From NCBI RefSeq assembly GCF_009727055.1, contig NC_052349.1, positions 90,527,038 through 90,591,037 of the forward strand: 64,000 nucleotides of DNA. Direction: 5' to 3'. The position numbers and the translations under genes were made by a program. Origin of the DNA: Benincasa hispida (Eukaryota > Streptophyta > Magnoliopsida > Cucurbitales > Cucurbitaceae). Positions 22,191 to 33,136 of this stretch are shown here, piece after piece; position 1 is the first letter of the stretch; every line of letters starts with the position of its first letter. The notes beneath the pieces are model-generated. The model saw only the letters and a program-made list of their open reading frames with translations, ran no database searches and had not been told where the DNA came from.

Positions 22191-23254
22191 GATCTTGAAG
22201 TGGATTTTCGAGAATCCTTATCAGTCAGAAAATCAGAGTTCATGTATCCTGTAAGAATCAAATCCTTAGAACCATACACAAGCATGTAGTCCCTTGTTCT
22301 CCGAAGATATTTGAGGATCTTCTTGACGGCAGTCCAGTGACCTTGTCCTGGATTAGATTGATATCCACTGACTATCCCCATAATGTAGCAGATATCAGGT
22401 CNTCCTGGATTAGATTGATATCCACTGACTATCCCCATAATGTAGCAGATATCAGGTCTAGTACATAACATCGCATACATCAAACTGCCAACGGAAGATG
22501 CATATGGGACCCGTCTCATTTCCTCAACCTATTGAGGTGTCTTAGGACATTGCTCCTTAGACAATGTAACTCCGTGACGAAAAGGCCGAAGGCCCCTTTT
22601 GGAGTTCTGCATCGAGTATTTGATCAACATCTTGTCAATGTACGATGCTTGAGATAGTGCTAGCACTTTGTTCTTTCAATCCTGAAAGATCTGAATCCTA
22701 AGAACAAACTGAGCCTCTCCCAAATCTTTCATTTGGAATTGGGTTGCTAGCCAGTTCTTAACTGAAGTCAGTAAACCTACATCATTCCCAATCATTAGGA
22801 TATTATCTGCATATAACACTAGGAAAACTACTGAACTGTTGATGATTTTCTTGAAGACACAAGGCTCATCGACGTTTTGGTCAAAGCCATAAGATTTGAT
22901 CGCAGTATCAAACCTTATGTTCCAAGATCGAGATAATTGTTTCAGTCCATAAATGGACCGATTCAGCTTACAAACCTTTTGCTCCTGACCTTGGGCTATG
23001 AATCTCTCGGGTTGCACTATATAAATGGTCTCCTCAAGATTACCATTCAAAAAGGTAGTCTTGACATCCATTTGTCATATCTCATAGTCATAATATGAGG
23101 CAATGGACAGGAGGATGTGGATAGACTTAAGCATGGTAACATGTGAGAAAGTCTCCTTATAGTCAACTCTCTTCACTTGGGTATAACCCTTTGTCACAAG
23201 TCTAGCCTTCACGGTTTGCACCTTCCCATCAACACCCCATTTCCTCTTATAGAT
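22191..23254 (-). pseudogene. Copia reverse transcriptase pseudogene (C)
   Basis: From high to low coordinates the minus strand reads the start of RT (GYTQVKRVDYKETFSHVTML), DVKTTFLNGNLEETIYIVQP, and LNRSIYGLKQLSRSWNIRF. The catalytic box follows at 22802-22813, then LATQFQMKDLGEAQFVLRI, SKEQC and YASSVGSLMYAMLC. The box reads YADN instead of YxDD, so the second catalytic Asp is Asn. A Trp codon before QMD is TGA (23075-23077). Two long frames (22676-23071 and 22133-22519) are otherwise well kept. Confidence 0.9.
22346..22458. repeat. Identical 56-bp direct repeat around a single N
   Basis: Bases 22346-22401 and 22403-22458 are identical (from TCCTGGATTAG to ATATCAGGTC) and are separated by one N at 22402. 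They fall in RT/RNase H coding sequence that elements A and D have once. This is the pattern of two contig ends joined without merging their overlap. Confidence 0.95.
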
Positions 23255-23866
23255 CTATTTATAACCTATAGGTGTAATCTCACTAGGTTGATCTACAAGA
23301 TCCCATACTGAGTTGAAGTACATAGAGTCCATCTCGAGATCCATGGCTTTGACCCATTCATCTCTGTCAACATCCTCCATTGTCTTCTTGTAAGACAACA
23401 GATCCTCAACCTCACCATCAGCTACCATAGCATGGATTTCAGTTAAACCCATATAACGAATGGGTGGGTTTGCAACCCTCCCACTACATCGAGGTTCCCT
23501 CAACTCTTGAGGTGGATTTGACCTACTAGATGAACTCCCATCAACAACTCTTGTTGATGTAGCAGGCTCTACAACAACTTTTATTGAAGTTTTAGCAGTT
23601 TCTTTGGAAAGTTCACTCAACACAATTGTACTTCTCGGAGTGTGCTCCTTTATATGATCCTCCTCAAGGAAGGTAGCATTTTTCGATACAAACACCTTGT
23701 TTTCCTTAGGATCATAAAAGTAACCCTCCCGTGTCCCTTTGGGGTAGCCTACAAATAGGCACAACCTCGAATGTGGTTCCAATTTCTTTGGATTAGTCTC
23801 AAGCAAATGTGTTGGGTAACCCCAGATACAGAAGTGACGCAAACTAGTTTTGCGCCCGTTCCACAA
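23255..23866 (-). pseudogene. Copia integrase C-terminal and linker region (C)
   Basis: A 203-residue open stretch on the minus strand reads WNGRKTSLRHFCIWGYPTHL, then LETNPKKLEPHSRLCLFVGY, PKGTREGYFYDPKENKVFVS, a Ser/Thr-rich linker and RYMGLTEIHAMVADGEVEDL. It ends near VDQPSEITPIG, leading into RT. It is one of the best preserved pieces in the window. It is intact as a frame only because the lesions of C lie elsewhere. Confidence 0.88.
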
Positions 23867-24600
23867 CTCTAAAGGTGTTCTGACAACACTCTTGGAAGGA
23901 ACACAGTTGAGGATATTAGCTGTAGTCTCTACTGCAAAACCCCAAAATGAGCCTGGTAAGGAAGCTAACTCATCATTGACCGAACCATGTCCAACTGTGT
24001 TCTTTTTCTCCTCTCTGATACACCATTCTGCTGAGGTGTACCAGGTGTTGAGAGTTAGGAAACAATTCCATGTTCTATCAAATAGTTCTGGAACTCATAA
24101 TCCAAAAACTCTCCACCCTCGATCAGATTGAAGTGTCTTAATCTGTTTATCTAATGCGTTTTCAACTTCAACCTTGAACTCTTTGAACTTTTCAAAGGAT
24201 TCTGACTTATGTTGATCAAATAAACATACCCATACTTCGAATAATCATCAGTAAAAGTGATGAAATACTCGTATCCTCCCTTGGCTTGCACATTTATCAG
24301 ACCACAAAGGTCTAAATGCACTAATTCTATAGGCTCTTTGGCTCGATATCCTTTTCCAATAAAAGGTCTTTTAGTCATCTTGCCCTCAAGGCATGACTTG
24401 CACACAGATAAAGAATTTTTCTTTAACTTGTTTAGAAGTCCATTCTTCACCAATCTCTCAATCCTATTGAGATTGATGTGCCCTAATCGAAGGTGCCAAA
24501 GTTGGGTATTTTATTTAGGAGAAATTTTAAGTCGTTTATTTTGAGTTACGACAGTTTTAAACATCTTTGTGTTATGGAGGGAATTTGTTGCTAACGGTCT
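23867..24600 (-). pseudogene. Copia integrase pseudogene (C)
   Basis: The minus strand gives a zinc-binding start near 24500 (GHINLNRIERLVKNGLLNKL) and CKSCLEGKMTKRPFIGKGYR. VHLDLCGLINVQAKGGYEYF and ITFTDDYSKYGYVYL follow near 24220-24350. The first catalytic Asp is present in VHLDL. Further on come ALDKQIKTLQSDRG-like and GTPQQNGVS-like pieces at 24000-24150 in changed frames. At least two frameshifts break it. Confidence 0.86.
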
Positions 24601-24978
24601 TAGCACATACAAATTATTTTCCAATAAAGTTGAACATATATCAACACCAATTTTTAGAATAAACATTTTATTCACTGAAAAGTTAAAAGTGTATTTACAT
24701 TAAAGCAAGAACTTTACAGAAATTAAGTTTCTCTTTAACTCGGGAACAACATATACATCATTCAAAATGATAAACCTATTATGTAAAGTCAACCGGAGGC
24801 TTCTAACTGCCACAGCTGAGATGACGTGCTCTGTGCCTACTGACATCATCATCTCACTAGCCTGAAGCTGCCGATAGGATCTAATCCCCTAAAAAGAAGA
24901 ACAAACAGGGTTAGTGGCCCCAGAGTCTATAATTTAGGCAGAATCATCATTCTCCACTAAACAAGTTTCCAAAACCAG
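24601..24978 (-). pseudogene. Copia protease pseudogene (C)
   Basis: On the minus strand, ENDDSA is followed by a stop in place of Trp and then IIDSGATNP, keeping the catalytic Asp. Downstream are SAVAVRSLRLTLHNRFIIL and VVPELKRNLISVKFLL. The order gag-protease-integrase fits copia. Confidence 0.83.
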
Positions 24979-25800
24979 TCAATCATATTTACCTTGTTTG
25001 GCCTTGGCCTTTGCCTTCTTCCTCTCCTTTAACCAATGTGGGCAGTTCCACTTCCAGTGCCCATCCTGGTTGTAGTGGAAACATTTTTCTTTTTCAACCA
25101 ACGATGGTTGCCTACCCCACTGAGCGGCGGGTTGTGGGTTAGCCAGTGTCTTCCCCTTCCCCTTACTACCCTTCTCCTTTTGCCACTTGTTAGTATCGGA
25201 AGAAGAAGGTGCAAACTTATTTCCCAAGGTTGAACCTTGTTAGAACTTTTTAGATGATGAAGCAACATTTGCCTCACCAACTATCTTCTCCTTGTTGTTC
25301 AGCAAGGATTGGAACGTCTTCAACTCATTGGGGAGAGTTGTAAGAGTGTAATCAACCCTGTTCTGAACAGCGTTGCTTACGAAGTGCATGAAGCTTTCTG
25401 GCAACGTCTGCAGAATAATGTGAACCTGGCTGTCCTCATCGATGCGAGCCCCATTCATCTTCGCCACATTAAAGTGGACCATCATGTTAGAACATGTTCT
25501 AAAACAAATGTACCCTCCTTCATTTTAGAGTTGAAGATGCTAGAATGCTTGAGTTGTCCAGATAGTTGTCCAAACATTCCCTTAAAGGACTCCATAATCT
25601 CACGTGTAGTGACCATGGAATCATGCTTCTTGGCCAAGACGTCGTTCAGGTTGGCCAAGATGTACGCTCGGGTCTTCTCGTTCGCCCGTGTTCATCACTC
25701 ATACGCGTTTCGAACGTTTCGAGCTACAGTAGGAGGTGGAATAAGAGGACACTCCTCCGTAAGAACGAATCGGAGGTCATGGATGATAAGTATTATGAGT
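24979..25800 (-). pseudogene. Copia gag pseudogene (C), truncated at its N terminus
   Basis: The minus strand from about 25795 reads FVLTEECPLIPPPTVARNVR, then ILANLNDVLAKKHD-like residues. It continues MMVHFNVAKMNGARIDEDSQ (25426-25485) and LPESFMHFVSNAVQNRVDYT. A basic linker and a zinc knuckle KCFHYNQDGHWKWNCPHW follow near 25036-25090, where the second Cys is Tyr. The N-terminal part of gag seen in element D (about 40 codons) is missing because a CACTA-like end abuts at 25804. A frame break lies near 25500. Confidence 0.87.
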
Positions 25801-25803
25801 ATT

Positions 25804-26040
25804 CACCAGAAGAATTTCGGGCTTTAATGTCTGTTGACAACCGACATTAAAGATAGTGTTATTAAAGCCCTTTAATGTTGGTTGTCTTTAATGTCGGTTT
25901 TAAACCGACATTAAAGGGTATTAATAACATTGTCTTTAATGTCGGTTACAACCGACATTAAAGCCCTTTAATGTCAGTTTCAACTGAAGCCCAAGAATCA
26001 AATGAAGCCTTTAAACCAACATTGAAGCCCAGAATCTGTC
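25804..26040 (+). mobile_element. Left end of a CACTA-like DNA transposon
   Basis: The end reads CACCAGAAGAATTTCGGGC, close to the CACTACAAGAAATTTGGGC-type termini of plant CACTA elements. It is followed by sub-terminal inverted repeats: CTTTAATGTCGG facing CCGACATTAAAG at 25822-25852, 25886-25916 and 25934-25963, plus degenerate copies to 26020. The repeats can pair as hairpins and would be transposase-binding sites by analogy. I could not find a convincing right end, so the element may extend through the next region or be truncated. It abuts the broken gag of element C. Confidence 0.75.
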
Positions 26041-27580
26041 CGTTTTATCAATTATTGTCCCTTTTTTTAAAAAAAAAAATCCGTAGCCAAATCCATTTTT
26101 TCGGTCAAAAAGTATAACATGACACATCATCATCAAACAATGTGGCTATGAAATATTATTCATGTATGGATTGTAAATCTATTACATTTAATCTACAAAT
26201 TCTGCTATAAAATTATAATTTAAAAGGTCGTACAATAATTAAGGCCTTGAAAACAATAATTACAAGTAATACAAACATTATGATTTTACAAGTAATACAA
26301 ATAATACAAATAATTCAGGCCTTCATAATTCTTCTTTAACAAACCCCGCCCAACTTCAGTAGTGTCTGGTTATAGGCATCTATGTCTGACCACTGTTATT
26401 CAAAGGATCACAAATAATAAAGGTTTAAGACAAAGGATTAAAAGTGAAAATGTGATCAAAATTCATATTCAACTAACCGTGTTTATTGGGAATGTGCATA
26501 AATGGTACATTCAAGGCAAAATTCTTGTAGTGAATGTGTTGGATCTAAAGTTCCCCAAGAAAAAGCATAAAGAGATTGCGATACCAAATCTTTACTCCTT
26601 TGTTGCACCTGCAAAACAAGAAAACTCACTAGTTGAATAAATGAGAGAATCTTCTTTTTCAAGATCTTAAAGAAGAAAAGCTTTGTTACCTAGATATGAG
26701 ATACGAAGATGATGGAAAATTTTCACAGCATAACGATGCTACCACAAAACCAAAAATTTACCTTGAACCTGTTCAAAGAAACACACTCCCAAAAATATTT
26801 CACAACTATGTGTTCTCAACAGAACTATCAGAATTCCCAAAAAATGAATATTCATGCACCTTAAATCAAATCTAAAATACAAATAAATAGTACCCATGAG
26901 TCATAAACAAGTGTTACATTCTAATCCAATATGGTCCAAAGAGAAATAAGCACACTATAACTTCTCAAACAAGAATTTTCATATCCTTAGAGTCGCTTGA
27001 AAATACTTAAAAATTGTGCTTAAAACTGCAAGCGTTCAAAAATGCACTTACCAGGAACAATTTTTACTTGAATCCCTTGTTGTTGCAAGAAATCCATCTC
27101 CTCCCTACCCTTTTCAAACACATAAAAAACACACAAACAACACAATTAAAAGTATAGGGTAGAACGAACCTAGCGGCACGTGCGGTGGAGACACGCATCT
27201 AGGACACCTTGCCTCAAGTTCCTTTGCTGCGGACTAACTTGAATTGTCTGCGACAAGATCACTGGCATACCGGAACAACAACCGGCAATATAAACCTCAA
27301 TTTGAAATAAAAACATATTCACTGGCTTACCGGAACAACAACCAATACTAATGGAGGTTATAAGTTTGCAAATAAATTATAATCATATACTATGACTTCT
27401 TAATGAAAAATCTAGCCTCATCGAGAAAATATTACAAAATACAGGAAAGCATACAAAACCAACAAAACAAGTTAAAAATGTAACCTCGATCAACCATACA
27501 GAAAGAGCTCCAATCTAAAATAATTGAGCTTATTGAACAATAACACCACCGAGACCAACATCAGAAGATATTAAACCTAA
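26041..27580. other. Unassigned DNA next to the CACTA end, with one host-gene exon
   Basis: This AT-rich stretch has no convincing long gene. It contains the methyltransferase exon at 27052-27109 and a roughly 60-bp near-duplicate pair containing TACCGGAACAACAACC (about 27264-27290 and 27324-27350). A T/A homopolymer stretch lies at 26055-26080. It may be the interior of the CACTA-like element. A 92-residue plus-strand frame (26362-26640) has no recognisable homology. Confidence 0.5.
27052..27109 (-). pseudogene. Single exon resembling uroporphyrinogen-III C-methyltransferase
   Basis: On the minus strand a 58-nt open segment reads G-R-E-E-M, then DFLQQQGIQVKIVPG. It is flanked by an AG acceptor (TTTGAAAAG before) and a GTAAGT-like donor (CCTG then GTAAG). 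Plant siroheme-pathway uroporphyrinogen-III methyltransferases (SUMT, UPM1) contain GGEEMDFLQQQGI.V.VIPG at the SAM-binding domain; here the second Gly is Arg. The enzyme methylates uroporphyrinogen III towards sirohydrochlorin in plastids. No other exon of that gene is visible nearby, so this is a fragment, most simply captured by the adjacent CACTA-like transposon. Identification is from motif memory. Confidence 0.72.
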
Positions 27581-29050
27581 CAACAAACTAAGCCTCTCTA
27601 AAGATAGTTAAACGTCCGAGTGCATTAAGAGATTGTGACCACAAGGCTATGCGATCGTTTGCGTTCGCAAAAATTTGCTCAAGAAGGTGGTCGCATAGAG
27701 TCGGCGCATTAAGGTGAAAGCTTAATAAATCATGAAGGGACAGAAAGCTGATAACGATCGATTCCAAATTAAGTTGACAAGCCGTTAACGACACTGTAGC
27801 AAGTCCACTCAACTTTTTGGTGACAATTATTCGGCGCATCAGACAGAGAATTAATGACATCCCATCAGTGCAATCATTTGAGAGAAAAAGCTCTTCACCT
27901 GATGCTCTATAAATATTGAAGGCCACCTTCATTGAAGGAGTTCGCTGATTCGGAGAGTTCACCATATAGAAGATAGTTAGCCTTTGTTCATAGTTTCCTT
28001 ATACTTAAAAGGCGGAAGTGAGAGAAGGGAAAAGACACCGGAAAATCGTCCTGGTCAGCTCGAGAGAGTGCCAGGGAGTGTGGGGAAAGCAGAGAGAGGA
28101 CCGACTCTTGCGAGAGACAAGATATCTTTTGAGCAGAGTAGAGAAGAACAGTGTAAAAGCCTTGGGAAGCAAGAAATAGCTACCAAGCTTCTTATCTTTA
28201 TTTCACATTGTCATTCTATATTTTGATTTCAAATATAGAATGGAACTTGCATTTCTACATCTGTTCACTCTCTTTACAATACGCATGAGTAACTAAACTT
28301 TCGAATGGGTTGAGAAGTACTTAGCTAACATGACCTAGGATCTTCATTGCATGCGATCATCTTGTCTTATGTTGCGTCCATCACCCCTTTAGAACTACTT
28401 GAGAGAGAGTGAAAGAATCTAAGACTTGAGAGAGCTAGGTTAGAATCTAGACTTGAGAAAGCAATATTAGATCTGCATAAGCAAGAGATAGAGACTTAGA
28501 GATAAGTTTTGTTTGCCAACATGCATCGCATGCACCCTAGAGATAGGTTATGGTAGTATGCGGTCACCTTGTGTATGTGTGTGTCATTCGTCATCGCATA
28601 GACAAGAATAGAGGCTTAGACGTAAGTCCTATAGATATCATTGCATACATCGCATGTGTTCTAAAACTAGAAGTCATAGCATTTGCATTGAGAGATGACT
28701 TGTTGTTATATGCATGTAGCATGATCGCATAACATGAACGCAATCTTAGGAAGTGTTAGCTAGATCCCTTCTCAACCTATTCCCCTGCATACTCATTGCA
28801 TCTTTCCACCGCATAAACTTTATACTTCAAACAACATACTAACCAACGCACTGTTTTATTTGTTACCGCAAAGCAATCGAAAATTACCATCGCATACTAT
28901 TTCCTTAGTCCCTGTGTTCGACCCTGGACTTACCAGGCAACTCAGTAAGATTTATACTTGGATCTTGCTGAGAAAACTTGCATGCACAATGCATATTTCA
29001 CCATCACATTCTGCACCATTATTTTGTCGCATTAACAACGCATCACTGGG
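27581..29050 (+). repeat. Gypsy-type LTR copy E1, 5'-truncated
   Basis: It is collinear with 31640-33110 over about 1.4 kb (shared blocks: GTTGACAAGC, TAGCAAGT-CACTCAACTT, CATCGCATGCACCCTA, TTGGGTTGAGAA). It contains a TATA-like CTATAAATATT at 27907 and the U5-type block CCTGTGTTCGACCCTGGACT near 28910. Left of 27581 the similarity stops. No gag or pol follows, so it is a solo or truncated LTR. Confidence 0.7.
27905..27916 (+). promoter_or_regulatory. TATA box of LTR E1
   Basis: CTCTATAAATAT is conserved at the same place in E2 (CTCTATAAATAC at 31952), followed by GAAGGCCACC in both. Its conserved position in two LTR copies supports an LTR core promoter. Confidence 0.55.
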
Positions 29051-29246
29051 CGATAATGCTAAGCGATGAGCGGATGCGCTTGACGATAAGGCATCAGCGC
29101 TAAACAATGGAGGTAAATGATGGGCGCAATAGCTAAGCGATAGGCTATGCGCGAGATCGTTGAGAGCGAGATTGTTTACTACGATTGAGCTACACGATGG
29201 GCCACTAGAGCTAAGCGATAGATGCAGAAACTAAATGATGGAGTGG
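29051..29246. repeat. Short dispersed repeats of the GCTAAGCGATAG type
   Basis: This segment contains about ten degenerate copies of a 10-14 base unit such as GCTAAGCGATAG or CTAAACGATGG. It resembles the CGATCG-rich leaders of the copia elements. It separates the E1 LTR from the next LTR and holds no gene. Confidence 0.55.
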
Positions 29247-30719
29247 TGTTAAGGCCTGCGTTACGCAAGATTGGTGAGCTCATCTGGACAAATGTCTATA
29301 CCGAGAGATGGGTAGACTTGAGTTAGTAGGAGCTAGACAAATTAAGTTTCATGCAAAGGAAGTCTTATGCATGAGGAGGACAATACAAGTAGGTGTGTGG
29401 CATGAGAGTAGGTGAATGTCAATGGAGTATCTGGTGGCAAAACATGGTGCAAACACTTCAAGAGTAGGTGTCTTACATTGGAGGCTTGGTAAATATGAGA
29501 AGGATAATTTCCTTTGGCCTATAAATACCACCATAAGATGTCTCTTCCATTTATAAGCTAAATCCTCTTCAAAGAGTGTAAGGAAGAGTGTTAGAGGATG
29601 GATTTGAAAAAGACCATGCGTTGGGAGTGGGATCATGCATCGGTCATGAAGTTCCAAAAAGAGGAGATGCTGCCAGACAACGAAGTCTAGAAGTAACATC
29701 AACTTGGGACAAAGTTATCTCCCAGAATACCCATGCGTTTGGAGTGATTCTAAATCCACCTAAAAGCTCTGAGAGTCTAGTTTTCAAGGTAGGGCTGCCA
29801 GAGAAGAAGCTCTAAGGAATCGGGCTAGAGAGTGAGGAAAAGACAAAAGGGTCGAGCTGTCGGGTAAGCTTGGGCCAGTCTTGATGTTTTGATGATTTCG
29901 ACCAAACCACGAAGATTTCTGAGCTAAGATTTTAAGGTAGGATTCCTGAGACATTTTAGAGTATGTCTGTAGAAGGAAGTATCTCACGATAAGGCTTAGA
30001 ACTATGAGTAATCTGAGCTTTAAATTGAATCTGGATCTTAGGGTTCAAAAGGGAGCCCGAGATAATCAAGGAACTTCTAGAGAGAAAGGTTCCTAAACGA
30101 CCAAGGTGAGTGACTAAATCTTTACAATGTTTTAAAGAAACCATGGTCTAAAGAAAGATCTTTCAGATAAAGACATGTTTTCTATGCTTTTTAAAGAAAG
30201 TCATTGTATGACTAGTTTTACTTGAAACTCGATACCGAAGGACATTTGAGAAGGTATCTGAGGAGCTCAATATTGAAGGACAAATTTTAAGAAGGTATCT
30301 GAGCAAAAGTACCTAAGGCATGACTGTACTTCTTTTACATAAGAATTAGTTTTCTTGTCACTCACTGGGCTAGCAAGCTCACCCCATTTTCAAATGTTTT
30401 TCTTCCCATGTAGTAAAAGATGAGGAATTCCAGGGTGCTGCTAAGGTCAAGGTCTGCCACAAGCCACAGTCACACTTCTGGAGGGTTTTAAAGAGTGGTT
30501 GTTGTAAACTTTATAGTTAAGTCATGGAGTTTTATAAACATTACATTGTTGTAATAAAATGGGCCTATTTAATCAGTTGTTGGTATCTCCTTGACTTAAA
30601 GTTTACTGAGTGTAGTAAAGAGGTTCAGTTGGACAATAGGTATCACAAAAGGGTGGTATCTACAGTCCGTCACACCTCTCCTCGAGCTCAGAAGTGCGGG
30701 CTCGGGGCAGGGTGTGACA
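29247..30719 (+). repeat. Solo LTR, chromovirus-like Ty3/gypsy
   Basis: The right end GGGCTCGGGGCAGGGTGTGACA is the type that, in plant chromoviruses, ends the 5' LTR. The next bases are GTTTTCAAATT, not a GGTATCAGAGC primer site. A TATA-like CCTATAAATACC lies at 29518-29529. The left end is placed at TGTTAAGGCCTGCG, but flanks AGTGG and GTTTT do not match, so the left boundary is uncertain. No coding domain belongs to it. Confidence 0.55.
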
Positions 30720-31449
30720 GTTTTCAAATTAATTTAACTGAATTTTTGTAAACCCTTTGGGTGGATTTGTTTTAACTGTAATAGAGTTTCTTTGAATTGA
30801 TCTGACAAATTAATTTATTGAAGTTCTTGTATGCAAAATCGTCATAGCCTATTCAATATTGATTGATTAAGTTGCACGTATTAGGATTGCATATTTAGGG
30901 ATCTAGACTTTTTCTGGCCAAACTCATGTATACCCTAGTATAATCCTTCCCAATAAACCATGCTATAAGATATTGCTTTTCTGACTTGTAATATGTCTCG
31001 ACAATTGAACCCTTTCGTAATGCAATTCAATTTTAACTTGTATGTCGCTAAGAAGGAAGAGTTGTAAATTGAATTAGGGCTAATTTGGTTTAATATCAAA
31101 TTTGGCTAATTGGGCTATTAGACTTTCTAATAGGTTGAGGGGTTGACATATCCACTGTAATTAATTGATGCCTAATGAAAGAAATTGCATAGGAAACTCT
31201 CTCTTGCTCTAGAAATTAGATAGACTCCTATTCTAGATTACATTTACCTTTTTATTTTTAATTTTACGCATATATCTCTTCCACACAAAATCCCCCATTT
31301 ACCGCTCTAATTAGAAAAATTAACTTAGTGAAACCAATTGTGCTTCCCTGCGGGTCGACTCAGACTTACCACTATTTCTAGATCTTTGTAGTGATAGGAG
31401 TAGTTCGGTATTTACAAATTTTCTTTTGATCAAGTTTGAAGCTTATTAA
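30720..31449 (+). repeat. 3' part of another gypsy LTR
   Basis: It shares with the G2 LTR the block order near ATCTGACAAATTAATT, TGCACGTATTAGG and AATAGGTTGAGG. It ends in a U5-like CTGCGGGTCGACTCAGACTT (31348) and TTTTGATCAAGTTT (31424), the start of a gypsy PBS junction. It is cut there by LTR E2. There is no gene. Confidence 0.6.
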
Positions 31450-33136
31450 TGATAACGGGTAGAAATACAAGTTATTATAGCTCAAATAAGTAAAACAATG
31501 AGAGAATGTGATGGTAAAAATAAGCAATATCATGTCCAAAAGCGCTAAATTGAAGAAATTGCGATCGCATGCACCCATCGCATAAAAGCAGTTAATTTAC
31601 TTATTTTGTTCAGGAAAAATGCGATGGCGCAAGTAAAATTGCAATCCAAAGAAATTAGGCGTCAGCGCGCTTGAAGATTGCGATCACAAGGCATGCGATC
31701 ATATGCAATCGTGAGAAGTTTCTTAAAGAGGTGGCCGCATAAAGACTGCGCGTCAAGGTGACAGCATAATAAATCATGATAGGACGGAAAGCTAATGACG
31801 GTCGAATTCGAATTTAGTTGACAAGCTGTTAAAACCACATTGTAGCAAGTACACTCAACTTTTGGTGACCATTAATCGACGCATCAGAGTAGGGGAATTA
31901 ATGACTGCCCATCATTGCAATCATTAGAGAGAAAGGCTGCTTCACCTTGAGCTCTATAAATACCGAAGGCCACCAATGTAAAAGTCGTTAACAAGTTAGG
32001 AAAGAAGAAGTTAGAGAGTTAGTTCACGCACATACTCGTAGATATACTTATAAGACGGAGACGAGCAAGGAGATGAGGAAGCCGAGAGATCATTCTCGGA
32101 CAGATCGAGAGACTGCCGAAAAGCGTTATAGAGAGAGGGCCAACACTTGTGAGAGCAAAAATACATATCGAGAACAGAGTTGGAGTGAAAAAGAACAGTG
32201 TAAAAGGCCACGGGAAGCAAGACATTGCTTACCGGGCTTCTTATCTCTTAGTTCCATTTGTTATTTTGTATTCAGTACTTTATTTGTAGAAAATAGACAT
32301 CTCATTTCAATCTATGTTCTATCTCTCCATATTCCGCATGAGTAGCTAAATTTTTGAATGGGTTGAGAATCATTTAGCTAGCATGACTTAAGATTTGCAC
32401 TTTATGCAATCATCTTGTCTTATGTATGCGTCATTCACCCTTTAGAGATACTTGAGAAAGTAGCCTAAAGATGTAATCTAGACTTCAGAAAGTTAGATTA
32501 GAATCTAGGCTTGAGAGAGTCAAATTAGAACCGCATAAGCAAGAAATAAAAACATAGACATAAATTCTATCGCTATTTACACATCGCATGCACCCTAGAA
32601 ATAGGATATGATTGTATGCGGCCACCTTGTTTTATGTGTGCATCATTCATCATCGCATAGACAAGAATAGAGGATTAAACATAAGTCCTATCGAATTTTT
32701 CGTATACATCGCATGCCTCCTAAAAATAGGAATGATGGCATTCTGCATTGAGAGATGACGTGCTGTTATTTATGTGTAACATGATCACATAACTTGTGCA
32801 TAATCTTAGGAAGTGTCAGCTAAACCCTTTCGTCGCATACTCATTGTAACTCTCAATTTCATCAACTCTACATTCAACTCTATCACATAGGAAAAATTCT
32901 TAATCAAAACACCATCCACTTCATTTGTTTTTACCATCGCAAAGGAATCAAAGTGACTGTCGTATATTTACTTAGTAGACCCTGTGTACGACCCTGGACT
33001 TACCAGGAAACCTAATAAGGCTTGTACTTGGGTCTTGTTAGGAAAACTTGTATGATCACCGCATAACACACATCACTGCAAAATCACATCACAAATCACA
33101 CGCATCAATTAACGACGTAAGTTTCGGGCTCTATCA
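31450..33136 (+). repeat. Gypsy-type LTR copy E2
   Basis: It starts TGATAACGGGTAGAAATAC and ends about TTTCGGGCTCTATCA. It is the longer partner of E1, with a TATA box CTCTATAAATAC at 31952 and the U5 block CCCTGTGTACGACCCTGGAC near 32980. It inserted right after the PBS-like end of another gypsy LTR. Flanks ATTAA and GTAAG do not match. Repeated GCATCGCATG-type words occur throughout. Confidence 0.65.

Larger units (their letters stand above)
19626..25800 (-). mobile_element. Ty1/copia retrotransposon C, minus strand, 5'-truncated
   Basis: Read on the minus strand, the order is a gag fragment, protease, integrase, linker, RT, RNase H, PPT and 3' LTR. It belongs to the same family as A and D. 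The 5' LTR, leader and the first gag codons are absent, because the sequence changes at about 25800 into a CACTA-like end. It carries a single N with a flanking 56-bp duplication, a 43-bp duplication in RNase H and a mutated RT catalytic box. Confidence 0.87.

Noticed and set aside
25309..25827. 172-residue plus-strand open frame
   Set aside because: It is the opposite strand of the copia C gag, whose minus-strand reading has clear family motifs.
26513..26532. AATTCTTGTAGTG as the right end of the CACTA element that starts at 25804
   Set aside because: The last 13 bases fit a CACTA end, but there are no TTTAATGTCGG-type sub-terminal repeats beside it and the 3-bp flanks (ATT and AAT) do not match.
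29247..30719. Complete chromovirus with gag-pol
   Set aside because: Only LTR-type sequence is present; no PBS or coding domain follows the TGTGACA end.
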